A stretch of 64,000 nucleotides of DNA. It comes from Flavobacterium hungaricum (GTDB lineage Bacteria; Bacteroidota; Bacteroidia; Flavobacteriales; Flavobacteriaceae). Of this stretch, positions 1 through 9,700 are shown in pieces. How positions within the stretch are numbered: the stretch's first letter is position 1; each line of letters opens with the position of its first letter. The stretch is taken from positions 620,001-684,000 of the forward strand of contig NZ_PRDM01000002.1 of assembly GCF_015182285.1 (NCBI RefSeq), written 5' to 3'. Under the pieces are notes generated by a model, which searched no databases, was not told the origin of the DNA, and worked only from the letters and a program-made list of their open reading frames with translations. Position numbers and translations under genes: made by a program.

Positions 1-514
1 TTTTGTTCGAATTCTCAGCTCCAGCTCCCAGGAAAATATAAGCAGGAGCAAAAGGTTTAGAGATTGCTACATCTCGGTTGGGATAATTGTAACCGTTTGT
101 AAACTGCGTGTTGAAATTAAGCTTTGCAGAGTAAAACCAATTTGAAATAGTATCTCTTCTATAGCCGTATGTTGAGTTAAACTGCACTGCATCGTCTGTT
201 TTTCTTAATTCGATTCCGTCTTGTTTATTTAAACCATATTTAACAATAAGTTCGTTTGCCCACTTATTGTTCTCTTTCAAGTAAGTTCTGTTAAACTCGC
301 CCTTAAACAAACCCGAAATAGAACTTGTTCCCCCGGCACTCCAATTGACAAAAGCAATTTCGGAAATATCAAAACCAAGCTGATTCTTTTTTAACCAGTT
401 AGAAGGCGCTTTAGGCACTTGATTAGGACTCAAAGTAGTTTGTATAATCTGGGCAAAGTTATTAGAAGTACACAAAAGCAGTAATAGCAAAAGGGTAGAA
501 CGCAATAAATTCAT
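1..514 (-). CDS. DUF3078 domain protein, C-terminus cut by window edge
   Basis: An open frame runs from an ATG at 514 down to position 1 without a stop, so about 171 N-terminal residues are visible. It begins with a signal peptide (MNLLRST, a leucine run, then CTSNNFAQ), followed by a sequence rich in aromatic and alternating residues that resembles a flavobacterial outer-membrane beta-barrel of the DUF3078 family (for example NWSAGGTSS and GFDISEIAF). The family has no defined biochemical role, and an outer-membrane or periplasmic location is inferred. The gene lies 35 nt downstream of dxs on the same strand and is probably cotranscribed with it. DUF3078 genes next to dxs are common in Flavobacterium. 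Confidence 0.8.
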   Translation of the reverse strand, partial: MNLLRSTLLLLLLLCTSNNFAQIIQTTLSPNQVPKAPSNWLKKNQLGFDISEIAFVNWSAGGTSSISGLFKGEFNRTYLKENNKWANELIVKYGLNKQDGIELRKTDDAVQFNSTYGYRRDTISNWFYSAKLNFNTQFTNGYNYPNRDVAISKPFAPAYIFLGAGAENSNK

Positions 515-549
515 TATGGTAATTTTAATATTTTGGTGGTGCAAAATAC

Positions 550-2337
550 TTATTTTGCACCGTTAGAAAAAAGATTTATTAAACTTTTAACGTCAATTTT
601 ACACAATTGTTGTAATTGTTCTACAGTTCCCTGTTCAATAAAATGATCGGGAATACCTAGATTTTTGATGTTATTTTTATAATTAGAAGCAGCAGCAAAT
701 TCTAAAACAGCACTGCCAAAACCCCCGTTCACAACACCGTCTTCTATGGTAATAATGGTATCAAATTTTGAAAATATTTCATGTAATGTTTTGATATCTA
801 GTGGTTTGATAAAAGAAAAGTCATAATGCGCTATGGTTTCAGAATTTAGACATTCCTGAAGAGCCAAAATTACATTATTACCGATTGTTCCTGTTGATAA
901 AACAGCCGTTTTAGTGCCGTTTTTTAAGCAGTCTGCCTTGCCGATTTCAATGGGTTGGTAGTGTCCGAAATTTTTTACTTCCCAATCAGGAATAACGCCT
1001 CTTCCTCTCGGGTAACGAATCGCGATCGGATGATTTAATCCAGTTTGTACGGTATACAAAATGTTTTGCAGCGCAATTTCATTAATCGGCGCATAGATTA
1101 TCATGTTCGGAATTAATCTCAAATATGCAATGTCAAAAACACCGTGATGTGTGGCACCGTCTTCGCCGACTAATCCCGCGCGGTCTAAGCAAAAGACAAC
1201 AGGAAGATCTTGCAGTGCGACATCATGAATGACCTGATCATAAGCACGCTGTAAAAAAGTAGAATAGATATTGCAATACACAATCATACCCTGTGTTGCC
1301 ATTCCGGCAGCAAGTGTTACTGCATGCTGTTCTGCAATACCCACATCAAAAGCGCGATCTGGAATTTCGTCCATCATAAATTTCAACGAACTTCCAGAAG
1401 GCATCGCAGGCGTGATTCCGATAATTTTTTGATTCTTTTTGGCTAAATCTAAAATGGTCAAGCCAAAAACATCCTGATATTTTGGAGGAAGGTTTTCTTC
1501 TGATTTTAAATGAATTTCTCCCGTCGAAGCATCAAATTTTCCCGGCGCATGATATTTTACCTGATTCTCTTCGGCTTGCTGCAGTCCTTTGCCTTTGGTA
1601 GTTACAATATGAAGGAATTTTGGGCCTTTTATCTTTTTTAATCGATTTAATTCTTTGAGTAAAGTCGGAAAATCATGTCCGTCAATTGGTCCAGAATAAT
1701 CAAAATTCAACGATTTTATAATATTATTCTGTTTTGGATTTTTGCCGTTTTTTACCGCAGTAAGATACTTTTTCAACGCGCCGACACTTGGGTCAATTCC
1801 GATCGCATTATCATTCAAAATAACCAAAATATTAGCATCGGTAACTCCAGCATGATTTAAGCCTTCAAAAGCCATTCCGCTGGCAATAGAAGCATCGCCG
1901 ATAACTGCAATATGTTCTTTGTTTAAATCTCCTTTTAACTTAGAAGCAATCGCCATTCCTAAAGCTGCCGAAATAGAAGTCGACGAATGCCCGACACCAA
2001 AAGTATCGTAAATGCTTTCGCTTCTTTTTGGGAAACCCGAAATGCCTCCTAATTGTCTGTTGGTATGAAAATTTTCGCGTCTTTCGGTCAGGATTTTATG
2101 TCCGTAAGCTTGGTGCCCAACATCCCAAACCAATAAATCTTCGGGAGTATTAAAAACATAATGCAATGCAATGGTAAGTTCTACAACGCCTAAGCTCGCG
2201 CCCAGATGGCCTTCTTTTACAGAAACAATGTCAATAATAAAATCACGTAATTCCTGAGCAGCTTGCGGCAGCTGTGCCTCAGAAAGTAAACGTAAATCGG
2301 CAGGATTTTTTATGTTCGAGAGTAAATTGCTTTTCAT
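550..2337 (-). CDS. dxs: 1-deoxy-D-xylulose-5-phosphate synthase
   Basis: Dxs condenses pyruvate and glyceraldehyde 3-phosphate to deoxyxylulose phosphate, the first step of the MEP isoprenoid pathway, using thiamine diphosphate in the cytosol. The 595-residue product is slightly shorter than the roughly 620 of E. coli. Visible family features are DVGHQAYGHK (residues 72-81), the thiamine-diphosphate motif beginning GDASIASGMAFEGLNHAG at 147 and closing with NDN at about 175, the DRAGLVGEDGATHHG segment of the pyrimidine domain, and the catalytic-glutamate segment IAEQHAVTLAAGMA. The motif reads GDA where many homologues have GDG; the metal-binding Asp is kept. A TAnnTTTG promoter lies just upstream of the start. 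Confidence 0.97.
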   Translation of the reverse strand: MKSNLLSNIKNPADLRLLSEAQLPQAAQELRDFIIDIVSVKEGHLGASLGVVELTIALHYVFNTPEDLLVWDVGHQAYGHKILTERRENFHTNRQLGGISGFPKRSESIYDTFGVGHSSTSISAALGMAIASKLKGDLNKEHIAVIGDASIASGMAFEGLNHAGVTDANILVILNDNAIGIDPSVGALKKYLTAVKNGKNPKQNNIIKSLNFDYSGPIDGHDFPTLLKELNRLKKIKGPKFLHIVTTKGKGLQQAEENQVKYHAPGKFDASTGEIHLKSEENLPPKYQDVFGLTILDLAKKNQKIIGITPAMPSGSSLKFMMDEIPDRAFDVGIAEQHAVTLAAGMATQGMIVYCNIYSTFLQRAYDQVIHDVALQDLPVVFCLDRAGLVGEDGATHHGVFDIAYLRLIPNMIIYAPINEIALQNILYTVQTGLNHPIAIRYPRGRGVIPDWEVKNFGHYQPIEIGKADCLKNGTKTAVLSTGTIGNNVILALQECLNSETIAHYDFSFIKPLDIKTLHEIFSKFDTIITIEDGVVNGGFGSAVLEFAAASNYKNNIKNLGIPDHFIEQGTVEQLQQLCKIDVKSLINLFSNGAK

Positions 2338-2351
2338 TGTACGGAAAAAAG

Positions 2352-2359
2352 CAAATTTA
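2352..2359 (-). promoter_or_regulatory. probable dxs promoter (-7 element)
   Basis: On the minus strand the sequence TAAATTTG fits the Bacteroidota -7 consensus TAnnTTTG and lies about 15 nt upstream of the dxs start, in the gap behind the TonB-domain gene. No convincing TTG -33 element is seen, so this is a moderate call. Confidence 0.45.
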
Positions 2360-2390
2360 CGGTTTTAAATTTAATTTCTTTTACGGCCTG

Positions 2391-3056
2391 TTATTTCAAT
2401 AAAATAGGAACAGAATACTGCATCCTGATTTTTTTTCCATTTGCTTCTCCAGGCAGCCATTTAGGGCAAAGATTCAAAACCCTGATAATTTCTTTTTCTA
2501 GAGGTTCTTCAACTGCTGGAGAACATTCAAGAAACGATACAGCGCCATTTTTTTCTACGGCAAAGGCAAGTGTAAAATTGAGTTTCCAATAATATACGCC
2601 TTCTGGTTTTTTATATTCCTTCATAAAAAAGGTATGAAATTGGTCTATGCCTCCTGGAAATTCAGCGTTTTTAGGAGTTTCACTCACTTTATTAGAAGAA
2701 ATCTGCTCTTTGTTTTTTGAGGATAATGTTTTAGGAGAAACGGTTATTGAATCTGATTTTATTTTCTTGTTTGGCTTTTTTTCTAATAGCACAGTCTCGT
2801 TTGATTCTTTTGTTGATCGACTCGGAGAAGCATTATTGGAGCTGTTTTCACTTTTAGAAATTTTACTTTCGCTGACATTGGTCACCGAAGTATCAGCTGT
2901 TTTTACAACATCGACATCGCTATTCTTTTTGCTGTCGTCTTTACCGTTACAGCCACAGAAAATCAATCCTGTCACAATTGGCAACAGGATAAAAAACATT
3001 TTACTGCAGTTTCCAAGATAAGTTTTGATCAAGGCTGTTTTGCATTGTTTTTTCAT
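2391..3056 (-). CDS. lipoprotein with TonB C-terminal domain
   Basis: The 221-residue protein starts with a hydrophobic segment ending in FCGC (lipid-anchor candidate C36). A Ser/Lys/Asn-rich linker follows (about residues 40-130), then a C-terminal domain (about 135-221) with the signature FPGGIDQFHTFF...VEKNGAVSF...RVLNLCPKWLPGEANGKK. That signature is the Bacteroidota type of TonB C-terminal domain, which in true TonB contacts outer-membrane receptors. Whether this protein energises a receptor is unknown, because no ExbB/ExbD genes are nearby. Its ATG overlaps the TGA of the upstream paralogue (ATGA), which implies translational coupling. It is the last of three paralogues in one operon and lacks the N-terminal cysteine domain of the other two. 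Confidence 0.8.
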   Translation of the reverse strand: MKKQCKTALIKTYLGNCSKMFFILLPIVTGLIFCGCNGKDDSKKNSDVDVVKTADTSVTNVSESKISKSENSSNNASPSRSTKESNETVLLEKKPNKKIKSDSITVSPKTLSSKNKEQISSNKVSETPKNAEFPGGIDQFHTFFMKEYKKPEGVYYWKLNFTLAFAVEKNGAVSFLECSPAVEEPLEKEIIRVLNLCPKWLPGEANGKKIRMQYSVPILLK

Positions 3057-3937
3057 GTTTGAATAGCTATTGGTAAGCTGTATTTAGTTTTTGTTTTTTT
3101 TCCATTTTGTTCGCCAGGAATCCATTTAGGCGATAAACTTAAAACACGGATTATTTCCTCTTTTATCTTTAAATCAACCTCTCTTGGAAACTGAAATGAA
3201 GACAGCGATCCGTCTCTTTCGATTACAAAACTAACGACAATCCTGGTTTTTGGAATTTCTACATCTTCTGGAAATTTAAATTCGTTACTAAAAAAATGAT
3301 AAAAACCAGCAATTCCGCCTTCGAAATAAGGACTTGTTTCAATTGCTGCGCCTGTGTAATAGACGGTTTCATCTTCTTTTATATCATCTTGCACAGCTTT
3401 TTCAAGTGATTGACTGTTGTCGTTCGAAGTGATTGCTGAGCAATCTTTAGCTTTTGATTCTGCAAATTTTATGTGATTATCTTTTGATTTTTTGGTTGTA
3501 TTTTTTTGAACGGAATCATTTAATTTAGGAGTAGTTTCGGTTGTAAAAGAGTTTATTTTGACAACAGTATCTTTTATAATTTCAATCTTATTAATTTTTC
3601 TTTTGTTACCGTTTTTATCTGCGCAGCTAAACAAAGTAGTTCCCATTGCAATAAATAATGCCAGTAAAAATATTTTATGATAATGGGTCTGCGAATATAA
3701 AACGTGATTTGGAATTTGAATGGTAAGAAGTTCTACTTGAGAACTTTTAAACCTTCCGCAAATCTGCTCATTTCTATGTTCAGCAAAATAAGACTGCATT
3801 TCCTCAGGAAGCATTGAAGTAAAATCAACAACCGTTTTAGAACAACTCATACAGAAACGACCCTTTTCATTTGGAGTCATTTCGTCCCAGTTTTCATGAC
3901 AAGGTTCTGGAATGGTGATTTTGTATTTATTTTCCAT
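3053..3937 (-). CDS. cysteine-cluster / TM / TonB C-terminal domain protein
   Basis: This 294-residue protein has three parts. Residues 1-65 form a small cysteine-bearing domain: ITIPEPCHENW, then GRFCMSCSKTVVDF, then ICGRF, giving four cysteines that could bind metal. Residues 80-103 form one hydrophobic segment ending TTLFSC. After an Asn/Lys/Ser-rich linker, residues about 205-294 form a TonB C-terminal domain (FEGGIAGFYHFF...ERDGSL...SPKWIPGEQNGKK). Related architectures recur in Bacteroidota but have no assigned function. The start is chosen because it matches the upstream paralogue exactly (MENK-KITIPEPCHE). It lies 4 nt behind that paralogue, so the genes form an operon. Confidence 0.78.
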   Translation of the reverse strand: MENKYKITIPEPCHENWDEMTPNEKGRFCMSCSKTVVDFTSMLPEEMQSYFAEHRNEQICGRFKSSQVELLTIQIPNHVLYSQTHYHKIFLLALFIAMGTTLFSCADKNGNKRKINKIEIIKDTVVKINSFTTETTPKLNDSVQKNTTKKSKDNHIKFAESKAKDCSAITSNDNSQSLEKAVQDDIKEDETVYYTGAAIETSPYFEGGIAGFYHFFSNEFKFPEDVEIPKTRIVVSFVIERDGSLSSFQFPREVDLKIKEEIIRVLSLSPKWIPGEQNGKKTKTKYSLPIAIQT

Positions 3938-3941
3938 TACT

Positions 3942-5186
3942 TTACTGTTTAAATGAAATCGGCAAACTCATATTTGATCTCACAACGCGATTGTTTATTT
4001 TTCCAGGAATCCATTTTGGATACATTTTTAAAACCCTTACAGCTTCTTCTCCAGTTCCTGGTCCTGCATCTCTTAAGATTTTGAAAGTACTCAATGTTCC
4101 ATCTTTCTCTACTACAAAAGTTAAGTATATTTTTCCTGTACCGTTGATATTTTTCGGAATACTATAATTGGCATTCACAAAAGAATAAAATTTATTCATT
4201 CCGCCCTGAGGATTTGGCATTTCATCGAGAGAAAATGTATTAAAAAGACCGTCATAGTCAATAGGAATATCTTCTGAATTTTTACCTATGTCAACAGGAG
4301 CTATTTCTCCAACTGCCATTGAGTGATAATCTTCAGAGTTTTTTTTAAGTGTAATTGGTAAAGTATAAGAAGATCGAACAATACGGCCTTTTAATTTTCC
4401 AGGAATCCAATTCGGAGCTTTTTTCAAAACATTGATCGCTTTTTCGCCTATATCTTTTGGTGTATTTTTGACAATATTGAAATTACTCAAACTGCCATCT
4501 TCTTCTATAACAAATAAGATAGCTATTTCTCCTCGAAATTTTTCTGTTTTGTTTTGCGCAGCATATTCTTTATTAAAAAAATCAAAGAAACTTTTCATAC
4601 CGTTTTTAGGAACTGGTAAAACATCTAAATCAGATGCACTGTATATTGTGTGATATTGAAACGTTCCTCTTTCATCAAATGGAAGAGGCATTATTAATTT
4701 TCCCACAATTTTGATTTCGTCGTCTTCAGTTTCAGTTTTAGTTTTTCGTTTTTTAGATTCGAATTCATGTCCATAACACCAAGAAACAGGTTCATTATCG
4801 TCTTCATTTTGCGAAGCATTATCAACAATTTCGATTTTATCTATTTTATTTTTGTTGCCGTCTTTATCGGCACAGCTAAACAAAGTGGTTCCCATTGATA
4901 CAAACAATGCTAATACAAACATTTTGTAATAATTGGTCTGCGAATACAAAACACGACTCGGAATCTGTATTGTAATCGTGTCTAACTGTGATTTTCTGAA
5001 TCTTCCGCAAACACTTTCATTTTGATTTTGGATGAAAAAATGCTGAATTTCCTCTGGCATCATAGCCGTAAAATCTACAACGGTTTTAGTACAACTCAAA
5101 CAAAAACGGCCATTTTCGTTTGGCGTCATTTTGTTCCAGTCTTCGTGACAAGGCTCTGGAATGGTGATTTTGCACTTGTTTTCCAT
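3942..5186 (-). CDS. cysteine-cluster / TM protein with two TonB C-terminal domains
   Basis: The frame is open from 5228, but the start is placed at 5186 because from there the protein begins MENKCKITIPEPCHEDW, matching its downstream paralogue; the 14 extra residues look like untranslated leader. The 414-residue product has the same N-terminal cysteine domain (EPCHE, GRFCLSC, VCGRF) and a hydrophobic segment ending TTLFSC. It then carries two successive TonB C-terminal-like domains, each with an aromatic FxxF...Y opening, VEEDGSL or VEKDGTL, and PNWIPGKLKG or PKWIPGKINN. The tandem domain suggests internal duplication. It is the first gene of the three-gene paralogue operon. Function is unknown beyond likely envelope location. 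Confidence 0.78.
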   Translation of the reverse strand: MENKCKITIPEPCHEDWNKMTPNENGRFCLSCTKTVVDFTAMMPEEIQHFFIQNQNESVCGRFRKSQLDTITIQIPSRVLYSQTNYYKMFVLALFVSMGTTLFSCADKDGNKNKIDKIEIVDNASQNEDDNEPVSWCYGHEFESKKRKTKTETEDDEIKIVGKLIMPLPFDERGTFQYHTIYSASDLDVLPVPKNGMKSFFDFFNKEYAAQNKTEKFRGEIAILFVIEEDGSLSNFNIVKNTPKDIGEKAINVLKKAPNWIPGKLKGRIVRSSYTLPITLKKNSEDYHSMAVGEIAPVDIGKNSEDIPIDYDGLFNTFSLDEMPNPQGGMNKFYSFVNANYSIPKNINGTGKIYLTFVVEKDGTLSTFKILRDAGPGTGEEAVRVLKMYPKWIPGKINNRVVRSNMSLPISFKQ

Positions 5187-5319
5187 AGAAAGAATTTTGA
5201 AATAAATGTAATAAAAAATAGATAGCAAAACAGCACATTATAGCCACCCGGTTTTGAATACTCAATTTATGCTCGTGAACTAATTATTTTTATTATTTCG
5301 AAAAACTATCTCAAAAATG

Positions 5320-5327
5320 TATTTTTG
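5320..5327 (+). promoter_or_regulatory. probable tadA promoter (-7 element)
   Basis: TATTTTTG fits the TAnnTTTG consensus and sits only 5 nt before the tadA ATG, so the message would be nearly leaderless. The -33 element is weak (an imperfect TTTC about 20 nt upstream). Confidence 0.45.
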
Positions 5328-5332
5328 CAGTT

Positions 5333-5776
5333 ATGATAAATCCTTTCACCGACGAGTATTTTATGAAAAAGGCTTTGCAGGAAGCTGAAATGGCTTTTGA
5401 AAAAGGCGAGATCCCTGTTGGAGCCATAATTGTGGTTGCAGATAAGGTTATTGCACGAACGCATAATTTAACCGAATTGTTGAATGATGTTACCGCTCAC
5501 GCCGAAATGCAGGCCATTACTTCGGCAGCAAATTTCCTTGGCGGAAAATATTTGAAAGACTGCACACTTTATGTTACTCTGGAACCTTGCCAGATGTGCG
5601 CCGGCGCTTTGTATTGGAGTCAGATCTCTAAAATTGTTTTTGGCGCGCGAGACGAACAAAGAGGATTTTTATCAATGGGAACCAAACTGCATCCTAAAAC
5701 TACTGTTGTTTCTGGCATTATGGCAAATGAAGCGGCCGATTTAATGAAGCGATTTTTTCTGGAAAAACGTAAGTAA
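5333..5776 (+). CDS. tadA: tRNA adenosine(34) deaminase
   Basis: TadA deaminates A34 to inosine in the tRNA-Arg(ACG) anticodon, allowing wobble decoding. The 147-residue protein has the full cytidine-deaminase-fold zinc site: H56-A-E58 (HAEMQ, with Glu58 the proton shuttle) and P-C86-x-x-C89 (EPCQMCAGAL). The N-terminal MKKALQEAEMAFEKGEIPVGAIIV is characteristic of TadA rather than of guanine deaminases. Length is normal for the family. It is followed after 13 nt by a SUKH-like gene and may share a message with it. Confidence 0.95.
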   Translation: MINPFTDEYFMKKALQEAEMAFEKGEIPVGAIIVVADKVIARTHNLTELLNDVTAHAEMQAITSAANFLGGKYLKDCTLYVTLEPCQMCAGALYWSQISKIVFGARDEQRGFLSMGTKLHPKTTVVSGIMANEAADLMKRFFLEKRK

Positions 5777-5789
5777 ACATAAGACTATT

Positions 5790-6422
5790 ATGACCGATTT
5801 TTCAATAATAAAAAATGTATTCCACATCAGAGAATCCGATGGTTTTTCAGATGATGAGATTCAGGTTGTTAAAGATATTTTTGGACAGCTTCCGGAGGTT
5901 TTTGTGGATTATTATAATCAATTGGGAAAAATTCAAAGTTTGAATCATACGCAGGATTCGTTGATTGTTCCAGAACGTTTTCAATATTTTACACACAACG
6001 ACTATCTGATATTTTATATTGAAAACCAGAGAGCCTGCGTTTGGGGAATTCATAAAGATGATTTATCAAATCCGAATCCGCCGGTTTATATGAGTTATGA
6101 TGAAAAAGAATGGAATCTGGAAACAGAAACTTTGTCGGATTTTTTTACTGCAATGGCATTTCTTCAGGCTGGTTTTGCTTTAGATTTTACCTGTGATACT
6201 TTTTATGAATTAGAAACGGAGGATTTAGATTTTATTACTCAAAAATTTTCAAACAAAGGCGTTTCATTTCGACAATGGGCAGCAGGAATTCAATTTTATG
6301 GAAACAATGATGATGATGTTATTGTAATCATGAGTAACAATCAGCTTTATTATGCATCAAATACAGAGCAGCATTTTATTGAAATGGATGAAATTTTGTC
6401 AAAACTCGGAACAAAATTTTAA
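5790..6422 (+). CDS. SUKH (SMI1/KNR4)-like protein
   Basis: The 210-residue acidic protein has no signal peptide. Its features fit the SUKH superfamily: an N-terminal LPEVFVDYYNQLGK helix segment, then DYLIFYIENQRACVWGI, the typical strand with ENQ...W, followed by a Pro-rich turn (NPNPPVYM) and a DFFTAMAFLQA helix. SUKH proteins are often immunity proteins against nuclease toxins, but many are solitary housekeeping or unknown proteins. No toxin gene is adjacent here, so an immunity role is not claimed. It lies close behind tadA on the same strand. Confidence 0.6.
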   Translation: MTDFSIIKNVFHIRESDGFSDDEIQVVKDIFGQLPEVFVDYYNQLGKIQSLNHTQDSLIVPERFQYFTHNDYLIFYIENQRACVWGIHKDDLSNPNPPVYMSYDEKEWNLETETLSDFFTAMAFLQAGFALDFTCDTFYELETEDLDFITQKFSNKGVSFRQWAAGIQFYGNNDDDVIVIMSNNQLYYASNTEQHFIEMDEILSKLGTKF

Positions 6423-6440
6423 AATTTCTTATGTAAATAA

Positions 6441-6532
6441 GCGGCTAGCCCAGATGGAAGCGGCATCCTTTTTCCTGCTCCTTTAGCAGGGAAAAGATAG
6501 AGCGGACAGCTGGAATATGCTCCTTATTAACC
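6441..6532 (+). ncRNA. Flavo-1-like structured RNA element, copy 1
   Basis: This element shares its boundaries with copies at 15161-15240 and 36905-37051. The common frame is GCTAGCCCAGAT..AGCGG, a variable hairpin, then AGCGGACAGCTGGA. The hairpin arms here are CCTGCT and AGCAGG extended by T-run/A-run pairing, and CCAG/CTGG can close the base. Compared with copy 2, two stem positions change on both arms (T-A to G-C and C-G to T-A), which supports a conserved structure. From memory it resembles the Flavo-1 motif of Flavobacteria, whose function is unknown. Strand is assigned by this orientation of the motif. Confidence 0.55.
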
Positions 6533-6700
6533 CTCAGTGCCTTCTAAACTTCAACAAAAGTTAAATAATCATTATTAGCGAATTTTCTTCTTAAAGGGAT
6601 TGCAAAATATTATACTTTTATCTTGATTTAATTTGTATTTTGTTATAAAGCTTTAATAGCAAATCATTTCCATTTTGTTAACCCTTAACTCTAAGTAAAA

Positions 6701-9700
6701 TTGAAAGCAAAAGGTTTAGTTCTCGTATTTTGTGTGTTTTTTATTTTTCAATCCTGTGGTCGAAAATCAAATTTTAATTCTGATTTTTCTTTATTTAAAG
6801 ATTATATCGTGAGTTTTACAGGCGGAATCGTTTCTGCTCAATCCGATATTAGAGTTGTTTTAGCCTTTGATAAAAAAGAATGGAAAGTCAATCAGGAATT
6901 AGATCGTGATTTGTTTGATATTTCTCCAAGTGTTGACGGAAAAGTGGTCGCTCTTTCTGGAAATACAATTGCTTTTATTCCAGAAAAGAAACTGAAAGCG
7001 GGTACAGAATATCAAGTGACTTTGCACTTAGAAAAGCTCATTACACTGCCAAAAGAGAAAGAAAAAGACCTTTCAGAATTTAATTTTACGGTTAAAACAA
7101 TCAAACAGGATTTTGTAATTAATACTGGCGATATCCAATCTTACAGCAAAGAGTATCAGTATCTAAACTGCGTTTTAAAAACGGCTGATGAAATGGATCT
7201 TGAAACGGCGATCAAGTTGGTAAGCGCGCAGCAGAAAGGAAAAGATCTTAAAATCAAATTTGAAAAAAAATCAGGGACAGCCAAAGAATTCAATTTCATC
7301 ATAGACAGTATTCAGCGTTTTGAAGAAGTTTCAAATGTAGAAATTAACTACGATGGAAGCGATGCCGATATTGACCAGAAAGGCGAACAAGATTACGCCG
7401 TTTCGAGTATTAATGAATTTAAAGTGGTTAAGGTTGAAATTCCAGACGGAAACAATCAATCTGTTTCGATTAACTTTTCTGAACCTTTAGAAAAAGGACA
7501 GGATTTTGCTGGTCTGGTTTCTATTCAAAATACAAACAATCTTAAATTTTCTACCCAAGGAAATTTACTAAAAGTATATTTTACAAGCCAAGCCGCTGTT
7601 CAAAAAGCACCAGAACCTGTAGAAGTTGTGGTTGAAGAAGAAGAAACTACAGACGGAATAGTTGCAATAGATTCTGCAGCAGCAGTGATTGACACTGCAG
7701 CAACGGCACCAATAGAAGAAGAAGTTGTTGAAGTAGTTCCAGACGAAGAGCCGGAAACAGCGCCAGCTTTGAGCGGAGAATTACTGCTGGAAGTTTTTCA
7801 GGGAATTGAAAGCCAGTACGGCAAAAAAATGGACAATAATTATTCTGAAAAAATCACTTTTGACCAAATAAAACCAAGTATACGTTTTATTAAAAACGGA
7901 ACTATTCTGCCGAGTTCGAATAATTTAAAATTAAATTTTGAGGCTGTAAGTCTAAGTGCTGTTGATGTAAAAGTCTATAAGATTTACAAAAACAATATTC
8001 TGCAGTTTCTTCAGTATAACGAATTAAATGGTGCGCAGAATCTTAAAAAAGTAGCGCAGCCAATTGCCAAGACAACGCTCAATTTAAAAGAAAGCAACTT
8101 AATAAATCCGACAAAATGGAACACTTTTGCTTTGGATTTATCTAAAATAATTACTCCAGAACCGGGCGCTATATACCGCGTAGAATTAGAGTACAAAAAG
8201 AAATACTCGATGTATAAATGCGAAACAACAGACGAAAGTGATACTGAAACAGAAGAAGAAGAGGCTGACGAAAATGATGTTAACTACAGTGGCAATTCTT
8301 ATGACGATTATTATTATGATGATTACGAATGGAGAGAAAGCCAGGATCCGTGTTCAAGTTCTTATTATTACAATGCTAAAATAGGAACCAACATTTTAGC
8401 ATCAGATTTGGGGGTAATTGCCAAAAGGGGTGAAAATAAATCGTACTTGTTTGCGGTAAATAATATTGTTACAACAGAGCCTGTTTCTAATGCAAGAGTA
8501 GATTTATACAGTTATCAGCAGCAGAAGCTGGCAACTGCAGCAACAAGCAGTGAAGGAATTGCTTCTTTTCAATTGGATAAGTTTGCTTATTTTGCCATAG
8601 TTTCATTAGGGAATCAATCGACGTATGTAAAACTCGACGACGGACTTTCACTGTCAGTAAGTAATTTTGATGTTGCCGGAGAAACTCTTCAAAAGGGGTT
8701 AAAAGGATTTATTTACGGAGAGCGCGGCGTTTGGCGGCCAGGAGACAATCTGTATTTATCTTTTATATTGAATGATGCGGCCAATAAACTCCCGACATCA
8801 CATCCGATTAAATTTAGACTGAATGATCCAAGCGGTAAAACAATCTATCAAACCGTTCAAAAAACAAACGATTTAAATCATTATTCTTTTATTGTCCCAA
8901 CAAGCCAAGATGCGCCTACAGGAAACTGGGAAGCCATGGTGAGCGTTGGAGGCGCTAAGTTTTACAAAAGCATTAAAATAGAAACGATAAAACCGAATCG
9001 TTTAAAAATTAAAAATAATTTTTCTAGAAAAACACTTTCAGCATCTTATCCAAACGCAAGTAATCTAGAAGTAACCTGGTTGCATGGAGCAATTGCAAAG
9101 AATTTGAATGTAGAAATGCAGGCCAAGTTTACACAGCAGAAAACGACTTTTAAGGGGTACGAAAATCATAATTTTGATGATTTGGTACGACAATTTGGTT
9201 CTGAGGAAATTAATATTTTCTCAGGAAAATTAAATGAAAACGGAAGAGTTTCTGTTCCGATTGATCCTAAATTACAAGGGCAGGCACCGGGAATGCTTCG
9301 TGCATCTTTCATTACAAAAGTATACGAAGAAGGCGGTGATTTTAGCACCGATGTAATTTCTACAACCTATTCGCCATACAAAACCTATGTAGGAATCAAG
9401 GCGCCTATTCCTAATAAATACGGCATGCTGGAGACTAGAACTGCAAATCGTTTTGAGGTAGTTACAGTTGATGAAAACGGAAGGCCAAAAGCGGTTAGGA
9501 ATCTTGAAGTAAGAATTTATAAAATTGACTGGAGATGGTGGTGGGATTCTTCAATTAATAATCTGTCTAATTACAATTCGTCCAATTCAACAACATCGTA
9601 TAAATCTGCCACAGTCGATACCGATTCCAGCGGAAAAGGAAGTTTTCAATTTACGTTAACCGATGAAGAGTGGGGACGTTATTTAATTCGTGTTGAAGAC

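Noticed and set aside
5333-6422. tadA plus SUKH-like gene as a toxin-immunity pair
   Set aside because: TadA has all tRNA deaminase features and is housekeeping; the deaminase-toxin resemblance is only the shared fold.
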